A stretch of 64,000 nt of DNA from an uncultured Mesonia sp. (GTDB lineage Bacteria > Bacteroidota > Bacteroidia > Flavobacteriales > Flavobacteriaceae). Location: the NCBI GenBank assembly GCA_958296185.1, contig CATQIB010000013.1, positions 104,591 through 168,590 of the forward strand, in the 5' to 3' direction. Shown here piece after piece: positions 43,589-53,488 of this stretch (the first letter of the stretch is position 1; every line of letters begins with the position of its first letter). The position numbers and the translations under genes were made by a program. The notes under the pieces are model-generated. The model was not told where the DNA came from. It made no database searches and worked only from the letters and a program-made list of their open reading frames with translations.

Positions 43589-43602
43589 CAAATTCAAAAG
43601 CT

Positions 43603-45600
43603 ATGATTAAATTCAGTTTTACGCTTGTCTGTGCTTTGATGGGCTTCAATGCCATAGCACAAAGCCAGCAGCTCGATAGTTTAGCTTCAACAGAGATATT
43701 AGAAGAGGTGATTCTTTTAAGTAGCAACCAGCATAAAAATCACACCGAAAATAAATCATTAGCCAGTTTAGAAAGTTACCTGCAGGAGTCTAATGCTGTT
43801 AACTTTATTAAAAGAGGTGCTTATGCCTGGGAACCTATGATACAAGGAATGAGTTCAGAACGTAACCTTGTAACCATTGAAGGAATGCGTATTTATGGTG
43901 CTTGCACCGATAAAATGGACCCTATAACTTCTTATGTAGAAATATCTAATCTTTCAAAAGCCAATATTAAAAGAGGGCAAGCGGGAGCAGAAAATGGTGT
44001 AACCATTGGCGGATCAATCGATTTAAAACGTAAAAAAACCGGTTATGGCGAATCGGGTCTAAAAGCCAATTTGCAATCTGGTTTTGAAAGTGTAAACCAG
44101 CAAAAAGTACTTGGAGCAGCTGTACAATATGGTACAGATAATTTTTTTACAGATGTTGATATTATGTATAGAGATGCAGAAAATTATGATGCTGGTGGAG
44201 GTGAAGAAATACTATATTCTCAATTTACTAAGTATAATTTCTCTTTTACTTCTGGGGTTAAATTAGATCAAAATAACAAGCTTGAAGCTTCTCTTATTTT
44301 TGATGAAGCTAGAGATGTAGGCTACCCCGCCTTACCGATGGATGTTTCTTTGGCACGTGCTTATATCGGCTCGCTAGAGTACATTCACACATCTGAAAAC
44401 TCCTTTTTTTCTTCTTGGAAAAGCAAGGTATATTATAATGATGTTACCCATATTATGGATGATTCAAAACGTCCTGTGGTTCCCATAAGGATGGATATGC
44501 CTGGATGGAGTAAAACCTGGGGCATGTACTCAAAGTTAATGGGTGCAAAAGAAAACCATAATTGGAATTTATCTATCAATAGTCATTTTAACAACTCTAT
44601 AGCCGAAATGACTATGTACCCCGATAACCCCAACGAGAAAGAAATGTTTATGCTCACTTGGCCTGATGTAAATACCATTTATGCGGGAATCTTTGCCCAA
44701 GACAAGTATTATTTTAATGAGCACTTTTCAGCTGATTTTAGTCTAGGGGCGGGAGTACATCACAATTCAATACAAGATGAGTTTGGTCTGGCCAGTTTGC
44801 GTATTTTTTATCCAGATATGAATTCGAGCAAAACCCGATTTTTAATAAATACGGCTCTAGCTGTAGACTTTAAGCAGAATAACTGGAAACATAGCTTAGG
44901 GTTTGGTTATGGTGAACGGGCCCCTAGCGTTTCTGAGGCTTATGGGAATTACCTCTTTAATAGTTTTGATGGCTTTGATTACATTGGCAATCCTAATATG
45001 AAAAATGAAAAATCTAAAGAGATAAGCTGGGCTTCTCAATACAAAAAGAAACAGTTTAAAGTTAATTTTAACACGGCTCTATATCACATCAACGATTATA
45101 TTATTGGTAGACCAGACCCAAGTTTATCTCCCATGAATATCGGTATTAATGGTGTAAAAGTTTATGAACAGATTAATTATGCCTTGTTATGGAGCACAGA
45201 CTTAAGTGCAAATTATAATATTTCTAAAGCATTTAGTTCGCAGGCAAAACTAATTTATAGATTGGGGCAAGACGATGAGAAAAATAATTTGCCCTTGATT
45301 CAACCGCTAACGTTTGAAGCTAGTTTAAGATATAAATATGATACCTTTTATGCCGAATTAGGGTTTCAAGCCGCAACTGAACAGTCTGCTTACAGTCCAG
45401 AATTTGGAGAAAACAAGACCCCGGAATATGGCATAGTAAATCTTGCCTTATCTAAAATTGTATATTTCGAGCAACAAAAACTTATTCTTAAAGCTGGAGC
45501 TGAGAATTTATTTGACACTAACTACTCCACCTTTTCAGACTGGAACAATATAGCCCGACCTGGGAGAAATATATATGCCAACGTAATTTATAGTTTTTAA
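43603..45600 (+). CDS. OprC/NosA-like TonB-dependent copper receptor
   Basis: A 665-aa outer-membrane receptor with a short signal peptide (about 1-19), a plug (about 45-145) and a barrel that ends in IYANVIYSF. In place of a CarboxypepD domain it starts directly with the plug. The plug shows a CxxxM (C101, M105, in GACTDKMDP) and the barrel an HxM (H283, M285, in VTHIMDDS). The Pseudomonas OprC copper site has the same motifs with similar spacing. It is therefore likely to import copper, in line with the two genes before it. Confidence 0.8.
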   Translation: MIKFSFTLVCALMGFNAIAQSQQLDSLASTEILEEVILLSSNQHKNHTENKSLASLESYLQESNAVNFIKRGAYAWEPMIQGMSSERNLVTIEGMRIYGACTDKMDPITSYVEISNLSKANIKRGQAGAENGVTIGGSIDLKRKKTGYGESGLKANLQSGFESVNQQKVLGAAVQYGTDNFFTDVDIMYRDAENYDAGGGEEILYSQFTKYNFSFTSGVKLDQNNKLEASLIFDEARDVGYPALPMDVSLARAYIGSLEYIHTSENSFFSSWKSKVYYNDVTHIMDDSKRPVVPIRMDMPGWSKTWGMYSKLMGAKENHNWNLSINSHFNNSIAEMTMYPDNPNEKEMFMLTWPDVNTIYAGIFAQDKYYFNEHFSADFSLGAGVHHNSIQDEFGLASLRIFYPDMNSSKTRFLINTALAVDFKQNNWKHSLGFGYGERAPSVSEAYGNYLFNSFDGFDYIGNPNMKNEKSKEISWASQYKKKQFKVNFNTALYHINDYIIGRPDPSLSPMNIGINGVKVYEQINYALLWSTDLSANYNISKAFSSQAKLIYRLGQDDEKNNLPLIQPLTFEASLRYKYDTFYAELGFQAATEQSAYSPEFGENKTPEYGIVNLALSKIVYFEQQKLILKAGAENLFDTNYSTFSDWNNIARPGRNIYANVIYSF

Positions 45601-45618
45601 TCAAAATTAAAATAGAGA

Positions 45619-45662
45619 AAATAAAGGTTGATTGCGAAGATTTTCACAAGCAACCTTTATTT
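45619..45662. terminator. Bidirectional terminator
   Basis: AAATAAAGGTTG / CAACCTTTATTT stem with A/T tails, between the convergent receptor and peroxidase genes. Confidence 0.7.
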
Positions 45663-46159
45663 TATTTTTTTAAAATAGGACTTATTTTACGCTCCAAATA
45701 AGCGTCGAGCTTCTCTGGTTTTGAAGTAGGGGCAAAGCGTTTTATGGGTTTACCCTGCGGGTTTACAATAAACTTAGTGAAATTCCATTTTATAGCATTT
45801 GTAAGGAAACCGCCTTGTTCTTTTTTTAAGAATTTAAAAATAGGATGTGCACTGGGACCATTAACTTTCACTTTATCAAACATAGGAAAACTCACACCAT
45901 AATTAAGCATGCAGCCTTCTTGTATGCTTTTAGCGTCGCCGGGTTCTTGATTTCCAAATTGATTGCAAGGAAAACCTAAAATAACCAATTCTTGATTTTT
46001 ATATTTTTGATACAATTCATCAAGCCCTTTTAGCTGCGGTGTCAATCCGCATTGACTTGCGGTGTTTACAATAATTAACCATTTACCTTTATACTTTGAT
46101 AAAGATATTTCTTTACCCTGAATAGTTTTTGCGGTAAAATCGTAAATACTAGTTTCCAT
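45662..46159 (-). CDS. Glutathione-peroxidase-family thiol peroxidase
   Basis: A 165-aa protein with a thioredoxin fold. The catalytic Cys is in NTASQCGLTPQ, the Gln in FPCNQFG and the Trp in IKWNFTKF. A Cys replaces selenocysteine, as in most bacterial members, which often use thioredoxin as donor. It has no signal peptide. Single gene. Confidence 0.9.
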   Translation of the reverse strand: METSIYDFTAKTIQGKEISLSKYKGKWLIIVNTASQCGLTPQLKGLDELYQKYKNQELVILGFPCNQFGNQEPGDAKSIQEGCMLNYGVSFPMFDKVKVNGPSAHPIFKFLKKEQGGFLTNAIKWNFTKFIVNPQGKPIKRFAPTSKPEKLDAYLERKISPILKK

Positions 46160-46381
46160 AGGCTCTTTTGAGTGAAAGTTATAGCTTTTTTAGTGTAAAA
46201 TTGCTTGAAAACTTGTTATAGTTTTTATAAGGTATTATTGTTAATTATCTGTACTAATAAAATGGGGCAAAATCAAGATAAGGAGAGGTGTGAGTCATAT
46301 TCTATGCTAGAACTGGATTGCTTGAGACAAAAATTAAAAATTCTAGCTCTCAAGTTAAATTGTGGTAGATATACTGCGCCA

Positions 46382-46473
46382 GCGATAGTAGCGGCATCCT
46401 TTTTCGTCCATTTTTTATGCTAAAAATGGACGAAAAAGATACAGCGAATAGCGCGGTCTCAATGAACATTGAG
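46382..46473 (+). ncRNA. Structured RNA-like element, copy 2
   Basis: The plus strand reads GCGATAGTAGCGG and closes with AGCGAATAGCGCGG, GCG (46382-46384) pairing with CGC (46452-46454). The interior is a perfect 17-bp hairpin (46399-46415 with 46422-46438). A trailing hairpin CTCAATG/CATTGAG (46458-46464 with 46467-46473) follows. GGG/CCC at the first copy becomes GCG/CGC here, a compensatory change. It lies antisense to both flanking genes. Confidence 0.55.
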
Positions 46474-46485
46474 AGGCGCCCAAAA

Positions 46486-47139
46486 CTAAATTTTCATTTC
46501 GGGGATATCGCCTTCGATGATTAACTTGCCTTCGGTTGCTTTTTGAATTTCTTCTACGCTTACTCCTGGTGCTCTTTCGAGTAATTTAAAGCCAGCGGGA
46601 GTAACCTCAATTACCGCCAAATTTGTTACTATTTTGGTCACGCACCCCACTCCTGTTAGTGGAAGTGAACATTTTTTTAATAATTTTGATTGGCCTGCTT
46701 TATTGGTATGCATCATAGCAACAATAATATTTTGGGCTGAAGCCACGAGATCCATAGCACCGCCCATGCCTTTTACCATTTTACCTGGTATTTTCCAGTT
46801 GGCGATATCGCCATTTTCTGCGACTTCCATGGCTCCCAATATCGTAAGGTCTACGTGTTGGCCACGTATCATACCAAAACTCGTAGCCGAATCAAAAAAA
46901 CTTGCTCCAGGTAGAGCGGTAATGGTTTGTTTTCCTGCATTAATCAAATCGGCATCTTCTTCTCCTTCGTAGGGGAAGGGACCCATACCTAGAATACCGT
47001 TTTCGCTTTGAAATTCTACGGCTATATCGTCACGAACAAAATTGGCAACCAATGTAGGTATACCAATCCCTAAATTTACATAGTAGCCATCTTTTACTTC
47101 CTGTGCTATTCGTTTTGCAATTCCGTTCTTATCTAACAT
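46486..47139 (-). CDS. scoB: 3-oxoacid CoA-transferase subunit B
   Basis: A 217-aa protein. The catalytic Glu is in FQSENGILG (E46). It forms a heterodimer with the subunit encoded upstream and moves CoA between succinyl-CoA and acetoacetate or a similar pair. The spacing to subunit A is 48 nt on the same strand. Confidence 0.9.
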   Translation of the reverse strand: MLDKNGIAKRIAQEVKDGYYVNLGIGIPTLVANFVRDDIAVEFQSENGILGMGPFPYEGEEDADLINAGKQTITALPGASFFDSATSFGMIRGQHVDLTILGAMEVAENGDIANWKIPGKMVKGMGGAMDLVASAQNIIVAMMHTNKAGQSKLLKKCSLPLTGVGCVTKIVTNLAVIEVTPAGFKLLERAPGVSVEEIQKATEGKLIIEGDIPEMKI

Positions 47140-47187
47140 TTGTTTGGTTTTGAAAATTATACAATGGCTTTGCTAGCCTTTTGCCGG

Positions 47188-47886
47188 TTATTTTTGTCTA
47201 ACGGTTCTTTGCTCGATGCGTTTTTCGTAACGTTCTCCTTGAAAAATTCTTTGAACAAATATGCCAGGAATATGTATTTGATTGGGATCTAATTCACCTG
47301 CCGGAACAAGTTCTTCTACCTCAACCACGGTTATTTTGGCCGCTCCACACATATTAGGGTTAAAATTTCTGGCTGTACCTTTAAAGATTAAATTTCCTGC
47401 TTCATCACCTTTCCAGGCTTTTACAAAGGCAAAATCTGCCTTATAGGCTTCCTCTAACACATACATTTTCCCGTCAAACATACGCGTTTCTTTATTTAGT
47501 GCCACTTCTGTACCATAACCAGCGGGGGTATAAATGGCCGGAAAACCTTGTTGAGCTGCTTGACATTTGGCGGCTAAAGTACCCTGTGGGGTGAGTTCTA
47601 CTTCTAATTCACCGCTAAGCATTTGTCGTTCAAATTCGGCATTTTCTCCTACATAAGAAGAAATCATTTTTTTAATTTGATTTTTCTTAAGTAAAAGACC
47701 AAGTCCGAAATCATCTACACCGGCATTATTGGATATACAAGTAATTTCTTTTATGTTTTTTGCTACTAATTCTGCAATTGCATTTTCAGGAATACCAGAG
47801 AGCCCAAAGCCTCCTAACATAAAAGTCATACCGTCTTTTACTCCCGCTAAAGCTTCTTGCACATTAGCTACCGTTTTATTTATCAT
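47188..47886 (-). CDS. scoA: 3-oxoacid CoA-transferase subunit A
   Basis: A 232-aa protein with the family start [13 protein letters not shown] (CoA-binding glycine-rich loop) and [16 protein letters not shown]. It pairs with the B subunit encoded downstream. Exact acyl-CoA preference (succinyl-CoA:acetoacetate is the most common) is not fixed by the sequence. Confidence 0.9.
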   Translation of the reverse strand: MINKTVANVQEALAGVKDGMTFMLGGFGLSGIPENAIAELVAKNIKEITCISNNAGVDDFGLGLLLKKNQIKKMISSYVGENAEFERQMLSGELEVELTPQGTLAAKCQAAQQGFPAIYTPAGYGTEVALNKETRMFDGKMYVLEEAYKADFAFVKAWKGDEAGNLIFKGTARNFNPNMCGAAKITVVEVEELVPAGELDPNQIHIPGIFVQRIFQGERYEKRIEQRTVRQK

Positions 47887-47989
47887 GGCGTTTCAATTTT
47901 AATCGAAAAGTACGAAATTATATGCATTGTTACAAGAAGCCGATAATCTAATAAATGGATTTACATTTGCCCTATAAACAATCAAAAAT

Positions 47990-48018
47990 TAAGGCGATGC
48001 TTGAAAGCATCGCCCTAA
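47990..48018 (-). terminator. Terminator of the PBP1A gene
   Basis: GGCGATGC / GCATCGCC perfect stem with a TTAATTT tail on the minus strand, just beyond the stop at 48028. Confidence 0.7.
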
Positions 48019-48027
48019 TTTATCTAG

Positions 48028-50355
48028 TTATAATTCTAATTCGCCTATATCTGGCCCTGTATCGTCGTGTTGGTCTTCTTCGCCATTTTTATAGTTATCG
48101 CAATCTACCTCAATACTTAGATTTTCAGGTTTTTCAAAATCTCCTTTTGAAACATCCAGCTCGGGGTCGTTGTATATTTTCTTCATATAAGAACCCCATA
48201 TTGGTAATGCCATAGTAGCCCCTTGACCGTAGGTGATCGAAGAAAAATGCACCGAACGGTCTTCTCCACCTACCCAAACGCCAGTAGTCAAATTAGGAAC
48301 TACTCCCATAAACCAACCATCACTTTGATTTTGTGTAGTACCGGTTTTTCCTGCGATTGGATTAGTGAGTTTATAGGGATGCCCGGTAACTACTTTTTTA
48401 TAATATTCGGGTGTCCAACCACTTGTTCTTAAACGCGTACCAGAACCTCCTCGGGTTACCCCCTCCATTAAATTAATGGTAACATAAGCCGCTTCTTCAC
48501 TCATTACATCACGTGTTTCTGGAACGTGTTGATAAAGAATAGTCCCGTTTTTATCTTCAATACGCGTAACAATTACAGGTTTAACGTACACCCCTTTGTT
48601 GGCAAAAGTACTGTAAGCCGAAACCATCTCGAATACACTTAAATCAACACTTCCCAGCGCTATAGCTGCAACCGGATCTATATTACTTGTATCTACGCCT
48701 AGCTTATCTAGGAGATCAATTACCGGTTCAGGGCCTATTTTATCAATTAGGCGTGCTGTAATGGTATTTAACGAATTGGCTAAAGCCTGCTTAAGATTTA
48801 CCATACCACCATACTTTCCAGAGGAATTTTTGGGTGTCCAGTCATCGGTAACCCCGTGTGATCCTGCGGGTATGGTGTGGCGTGTATTGGGTAATTCGTA
48901 GCAAGGTGATAGCTGCAACTGATCGATCGCTGTAGCATATACAAAAGGTTTAAAAGTAGAGCCCACTTGTCTTCTTGCTTGCTTTACGTGCTCATATTTA
49001 AAATGTCTAAAATTAATGCCCCCAACCCAAGCTTTTACTTCTCCGGTTTGCGGCTCCATAGACATCATTCCTGTATTAAGAAAAGATTTATAATAATAAA
49101 TAGAGTCTAATGGGGTCATAATAGTGTCTTTCTCTTGGCGCGGATTATTCCATGTAAAAACGCTCATTTCTGTCTTCTCATTAAAAGAAGCCAGAATTTC
49201 TTTTTCGCTAGCACCGTTTTTAAGCATTTGTTTATAGCGACTGCTGTTTTTTATGGCTCGATTGATTATATTATCGATACTCTTTTGAGAAATACCTCGA
49301 AAAGGTTTGGTTTTATTTTTTTTGTTTTGCCTATCAAACTCTGCCTGTAAGTTCTTCATATGTTCTTGTACGGCTTCTTCGGCATAAGCTTGCATCTTAG
49401 CGTCTATACTCGTGTATACCTTAAGACCATCTCTGTATATATTGTAGGTAGAGCCATCTTCTTTTGGATTTTCTTTTGCCCAATCTTTTAAAAATTCACG
49501 CAGAAACATTCTAAAATAGGTTGCCAATCCTGATTGATGACTCTCTGGCTGATAATTAATTTTAAGCGGTAGTTTTTGTAGGCTATCTTTTTCTTCTTCA
49601 GAAATATACCCCACTTTTGCCATTTGTTTAAGTACTACATTTCTTCGGTTAGTAACACCTTCTGGGTTTCTTCTTGGGTTATATAAACTTGAATTTTTAA
49701 ACATCCCAGCCAGTACAGCAGCTTCTTCTATTTTTAACTCATGGGGTTCTTTACCTCCAAAATATATCCTTGAAGCCGACCGCACGCCTACGGCATTATT
49801 ATTAAAATCATAAATATTGAAGTACATCGCTAAGATTTCCTCTTTAGTATAACTTCGCTCTAAGCGAACAGCGATAATCCATTCCTTTACTTTTTGGGTA
49901 ACGCGGCCCAGTATGTCTTTGGCCCCCTCACCGTGAAAAAGTTGTTTGGCCAGCTGTTGAGAAAGCGTACTGGCTCCTCCTTTTGACCCCATATACAATA
50001 ATGCCCTCGCTGTACCACGCGCATCAATACCAGAATGATTATAATACCTCTCATCTTCTGTCGCGATTAAGGCTTGAACCAGATTTTCTGACAAATCTTC
50101 AAACTTGATAGGGGTTCGATTTTCATTGTAATATTTACCTAGTGTTTTACCATCTGAAGAGAACACCTCGGTAGCTAAATTGGTTTCGGGATTTTCTAGC
50201 TGCTCAAAACTGGGCATTTCTCCAAATACGTCCCAGCTGGCCAGTAAAAAAAACATAACCACGGCTAACAATCCGGTTAAAAAAAGTAACCAAAAGCCTA
50301 TAATGTATTTAATAAATCCTGATTGTTTGTGTTCTTTTTTTGTTTTCTTAGCCAC
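48028..50355 (-). CDS. Penicillin-binding protein 1A (class A, bifunctional)
   Basis: A 775-aa protein. One N-terminal membrane helix (about 15-40), a transglycosylase with EDERYYNHSGID (E100) and GASTLSQQLAKQ, and a transpeptidase with STFKP (S466, K469), SLN (about 529) and KTGTT (about 674). It builds and cross-links peptidoglycan. The C-terminal tail is acidic. The next gene upstream is gldH on the same strand. Confidence 0.93.
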   Translation of the reverse strand: MAKKTKKEHKQSGFIKYIIGFWLLFLTGLLAVVMFFLLASWDVFGEMPSFEQLENPETNLATEVFSSDGKTLGKYYNENRTPIKFEDLSENLVQALIATEDERYYNHSGIDARGTARALLYMGSKGGASTLSQQLAKQLFHGEGAKDILGRVTQKVKEWIIAVRLERSYTKEEILAMYFNIYDFNNNAVGVRSASRIYFGGKEPHELKIEEAAVLAGMFKNSSLYNPRRNPEGVTNRRNVVLKQMAKVGYISEEEKDSLQKLPLKINYQPESHQSGLATYFRMFLREFLKDWAKENPKEDGSTYNIYRDGLKVYTSIDAKMQAYAEEAVQEHMKNLQAEFDRQNKKNKTKPFRGISQKSIDNIINRAIKNSSRYKQMLKNGASEKEILASFNEKTEMSVFTWNNPRQEKDTIMTPLDSIYYYKSFLNTGMMSMEPQTGEVKAWVGGINFRHFKYEHVKQARRQVGSTFKPFVYATAIDQLQLSPCYELPNTRHTIPAGSHGVTDDWTPKNSSGKYGGMVNLKQALANSLNTITARLIDKIGPEPVIDLLDKLGVDTSNIDPVAAIALGSVDLSVFEMVSAYSTFANKGVYVKPVIVTRIEDKNGTILYQHVPETRDVMSEEAAYVTINLMEGVTRGGSGTRLRTSGWTPEYYKKVVTGHPYKLTNPIAGKTGTTQNQSDGWFMGVVPNLTTGVWVGGEDRSVHFSSITYGQGATMALPIWGSYMKKIYNDPELDVSKGDFEKPENLSIEVDCDNYKNGEEDQHDDTGPDIGELEL

Positions 50356-50368
50356 TTTCTATAGATAT

Positions 50369-50860
50369 TTAAGGTGTAACCTGCTCAATGCGCACGCCAA
50401 TTTCGGTTATTCCCGGCAAGTATTCCAAGGGTTCTATTTCGCCTTGAGCGCGCATAAGTTGTTTAATTTTTAGTGTATATTGACCCTGTTCGGGGAATCT
50501 AACTTCTTCTCTCAGCCAAAGCTTACTTTCTTTTAGACTGCCAGTTCCGTGCCCCAATAGACGACCATCGGGATGGGCCATCTTATATTCTAAAGTATCT
50601 ACAATTTCTTTGCCATACGGAAAAGAAATACTAGTTTCTAAAAATAGATTATTGTAAGGGTAATTTTGGTCTGCTCTCAAGTTGATAAACAAATTGTAGT
50701 TGCTTATAGTGTCAACATTCTTCAGGTGAAATGACATAACAGAATCTTTATGCCAACCAACTTGTGGTACGGTTTGCCAGGTATCGTAAACCCTATTTTT
50801 ATCACAAGAAAAAAGGCTTATACCAATAGCAATAAAGAGCAATCGCAAAAGATTAGTCAT
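50369..50860 (-). CDS. gldH: Gliding motility lipoprotein GldH
   Basis: About 163 aa from MTNLLRLLF. The lipobox is ISLFSCDKN, giving lipid Cys at about 19. The mature protein shows the GldH pattern (VYDTWQTVP, INLRADQNYPYNNLFLE, GTGSLKES). GldH is needed for gliding in Flavobacterium. The frame is open further upstream, but a start at 50860 gives a normal lipoprotein signal. It overlaps the stop of the RicT gene by 8 nt. Confidence 0.88.
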   Translation of the reverse strand: MTNLLRLLFIAIGISLFSCDKNRVYDTWQTVPQVGWHKDSVMSFHLKNVDTISNYNLFINLRADQNYPYNNLFLETSISFPYGKEIVDTLEYKMAHPDGRLLGHGTGSLKESKLWLREEVRFPEQGQYTLKIKQLMRAQGEIEPLEYLPGITEIGVRIEQVTP

Positions 50861-52049
50861 TTTTAGCTGGTTTTTTCTTTTTAAAATTTCGGTTATTCTT
50901 CTTGGCTTGTGGTTTTCTTTTTCGGCTTTTACGCGGTTTTCTTTTCTGCTGTTTCTTAGGTTTATCAAAGCGGGTTAAACTATCTTGCCCCACGGCATCT
51001 TCAAACCTATCTGATTTAGCCTGAGGCTCTTCGCTAACAAATTCTTCTAAACTGGCAACAGGTTTATTGTTTTTTGCTGCATGAATAATTTCTTTAACTT
51101 GATCTGTTTTAAGCTCAAACCAATTCATCCACTCTCCTTCATAGGCGTACCATAATGACCCTTTAAAAATATCTATTTTTTGACATACTGCCGTTCCCTT
51201 TTGGGTTTGTAACTTAGTGTCCTGTCTAGGGAATTCTTTAAGTGCATCGAGGTAAGCGTCTAATTCATAATTTAAACAACATTTTAACTTACCACATTGT
51301 CCTGCGAGTTTTAACGGATTTAAAGACAGTTGCTGATACCTGGCCGCAGAGGTGGTAACACTTCTAAAATCTGTTAGCCAAGTTGAACAACAAAGTTCTC
51401 TACCACAAGAGCCAATACCACCTAGCCTGGCCGCTTCTTGTCTAAATCCTATTTGACGCATTTCTATGCGGGTTCTAAACTCGTGAGCAAATTCTTTAAT
51501 CAGTTGTCTAAAATCAACTCTCTCTTCTGCGGTATAGTAAAAAGTCGCCTTTGAAGCATCTCCTTGAAATTCGACATCGCTAATTTTCATTTTTAAATTT
51601 AAGCGTATCGCTATTTCACGGGCACGTACCTTGATGCCCTCTTCTCTTTCTCTAGCTTCTTGCCAAATATCAATGTCTTTTTGCGTTGCTTTTCTGTATA
51701 TTTTTAAAACCGAATCACTTTCAGGTTTAACCTTTTTCTTTTTCATTTGTACCCGAACCAATTCCCCCGTAAGGGTTACCATACCCACATCATGTCCTGG
51801 CGATGCTTCTACAGCAACTATATCGCCCATACTTAAGCTAATACGCTCTTGGTTTTTAAAAAATTCTTTTCGCCCGTTTTTAAACCGGACTTCGACATAA
51901 GGAAATTTTTCTTGACCGTTGGGTAAATCCATGTTTGCCAACCAATCAAATACACTTAATTTATTGCAACCATCGGTACCGCAAGTACCGTTATTTTTAC
52001 ATCCTTTTGGCTGTCCGTTTTTTCCTGTAGAACAACTTTCACACCCCAT
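50853..52049 (-). CDS. RicT/PSP1-domain protein
   Basis: A 398-aa protein. N-terminal Cys-rich head (MGCESCSTGKNGQPKGC), a PSP1/RicT core (SMGDIVAVEASPGHDVG, AHEFRTRIEMRQIGFRQEA, GGIGSCGRELCCSTWL, QCGKLKCCLNYE) and a basic tail. The Cys clusters match the RicT type that can bind Fe-S clusters in Bacillus. It is fixed next to gldH here, as in other flavobacteria; the link to gliding is unclear. Confidence 0.85.
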   Translation of the reverse strand: MGCESCSTGKNGQPKGCKNNGTCGTDGCNKLSVFDWLANMDLPNGQEKFPYVEVRFKNGRKEFFKNQERISLSMGDIVAVEASPGHDVGMVTLTGELVRVQMKKKKVKPESDSVLKIYRKATQKDIDIWQEAREREEGIKVRAREIAIRLNLKMKISDVEFQGDASKATFYYTAEERVDFRQLIKEFAHEFRTRIEMRQIGFRQEAARLGGIGSCGRELCCSTWLTDFRSVTTSAARYQQLSLNPLKLAGQCGKLKCCLNYELDAYLDALKEFPRQDTKLQTQKGTAVCQKIDIFKGSLWYAYEGEWMNWFELKTDQVKEIIHAAKNNKPVASLEEFVSEEPQAKSDRFEDAVGQDSLTRFDKPKKQQKRKPRKSRKRKPQAKKNNRNFKKKKPAKND

Positions 52050-52264
52050 AAACGATTTTTATATATTGAAACGCTAATCTCTTGCCTTTATTCTTTACGG
52101 ATAAAATCTCGCAAACCAAGCAAGCGCGTTGTAGATTAATATTAAATTATTTTAGGGGATAAATATACTAAAATAAGCTGAGGCAATAGCTTATTAGTCA
52201 AAACAGAATTGCTCTAATTTGAATGCACTTGGCTTACTTCAGCTCAAAACCTGCTGTTAAACAC

Positions 52265-52296
52265 AAAAAAAGCCGACAATTTTAGTGTGTCGGCCT
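52265..52296 (-). terminator. Terminator of trhO
   Basis: GCCGACA / TGTCGGC stem, with a T-run on the minus strand. Confidence 0.8.
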
Positions 52297-52301
52297 TAGC
52301 T

Positions 52302-53333
52302 TTATGCTTTAAATTTTAAGACTTCAGATCTACCCTTTTTAAAAATCTTGTTGCTGTTATGTTTTCCTCTCCTCAAGGCTTTTTGCTCTTCATAGGGCAA
52401 GGCATGAATCTCTTTGCAATTATCTGAGCAGCAATCGTTCATTTTTTCAGCACAAGAAGGGCATTGAATAAACAATAAATGGCAGGCTTCATTAGCACAA
52501 TTTACATGGGTATCGCAAGCTGCACCGCATTGGTGACATTTGGCAATAACTTCGTCTGAAATTTTTTCGGCTCGCCTATGATCAAATACAAAATTTTTAC
52601 CAATGAACTTATTTTCAAGGTTTTGCTCTCGTACTTGTCTGGCATATTCAATGATTCCTCCCTCTAATTGATATACGTTTTTAAAACCGCGGTGCTTGTA
52701 ATATGCACTAGCTTTCTCACAGCGAATGCCACCAGTACAATACATCACTAAGTTTTTCTCTTCTTTAAAATCTTTTAAATCATCTTCAATTATAGGTAAT
52801 GATTCTCTAAAGGTGTCGACATCTGGGGTTATAGCCCCTTGAAAATGCCCTATTTCTGTTTCATAATGATTTCGCATATCAACCAACACAGTATCGGGAT
52901 TGCTTATCAACTCATTAAATTTCATTGCATTAACATGCTCACCCTTCTTGGTAACATCAAAAGTTTTATCATCAAGACCATCTGCTAAGATTTTATCACG
53001 CACCTTTACTTTTAACTTTAAAAAAGACTTCATATCTTGCTCTATCGCAATATTTAATCGAATATCTTTAAGAAAATAAATACCGTCTAAAAACGCCTTA
53101 AACTCATCAAAGCGCTTGGCGGGAACAGAAAGTTGCGCGTTAATTCCCTCATGGGCTACATAAATTCTCCCTAAGACCTCTTGTGCATCCCAAGCCACAA
53201 ACAAGTGGTTTCTAAAAAGTTCTGGATTGCCGATTTTGGCGTATTGATAGAAAGAGATGGTCAATCGGTCTTCTCCCGCTTCTTCGAGCAAGGCTTCTCT
53301 TTCTTTCGCACTTAGTTTATTGTACAGTTGCAT
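52302..53333 (-). CDS. trhO: tRNA uridine-34 hydroxylase, rhodanese-like
   Basis: A 343-aa member of the UPF0176 family. The N-terminal domain is followed by a rhodanese domain with active Cys C199 in YCTGGIRCEKAS, then a C-terminal Cys-rich zinc-like part (CHQCGAACDTHVNCANEAC). TrhO makes 5-hydroxyuridine in tRNA with O2. The upstream region (53334-53600) holds an RNA-like structure on the same strand. Confidence 0.9.
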   Translation of the reverse strand: MQLYNKLSAKEREALLEEAGEDRLTISFYQYAKIGNPELFRNHLFVAWDAQEVLGRIYVAHEGINAQLSVPAKRFDEFKAFLDGIYFLKDIRLNIAIEQDMKSFLKLKVKVRDKILADGLDDKTFDVTKKGEHVNAMKFNELISNPDTVLVDMRNHYETEIGHFQGAITPDVDTFRESLPIIEDDLKDFKEEKNLVMYCTGGIRCEKASAYYKHRGFKNVYQLEGGIIEYARQVREQNLENKFIGKNFVFDHRRAEKISDEVIAKCHQCGAACDTHVNCANEACHLLFIQCPSCAEKMNDCCSDNCKEIHALPYEEQKALRRGKHNSNKIFKKGRSEVLKFKA

Positions 53334-53390
53334 GCTATACTAATTTTAAGTTGAACAAAAGTTAAAGCTGCAAAGGTAAACATTTAAATA

Positions 53391-53427
53391 AAAAAAATAC
53401 CCGAAACTTCTGTTTGGGGTATTTTTT
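53391..53427 (-). terminator. Terminator-like hairpin upstream of trhO
   Basis: AATACCCC / GGGTATT stem with long A and T flanks, 58 nt before the trhO ATG. No annotated gene ends here, so it ends either a small transcript or a leader (attenuation). Confidence 0.6.
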
Positions 53428-53488
53428 TGAATGGCTAATTCGTTATTAATAATTTAATTTTAAAAAATTATGTATCATAACGAATCGG

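Noticed and set aside
46205..46423. 72-aa plus-strand frame between the peroxidase and CoA-transferase genes
   Set aside because: It runs into the structured RNA-like element, has no family features and starts in AT-rich sequence; better explained by the RNA element.
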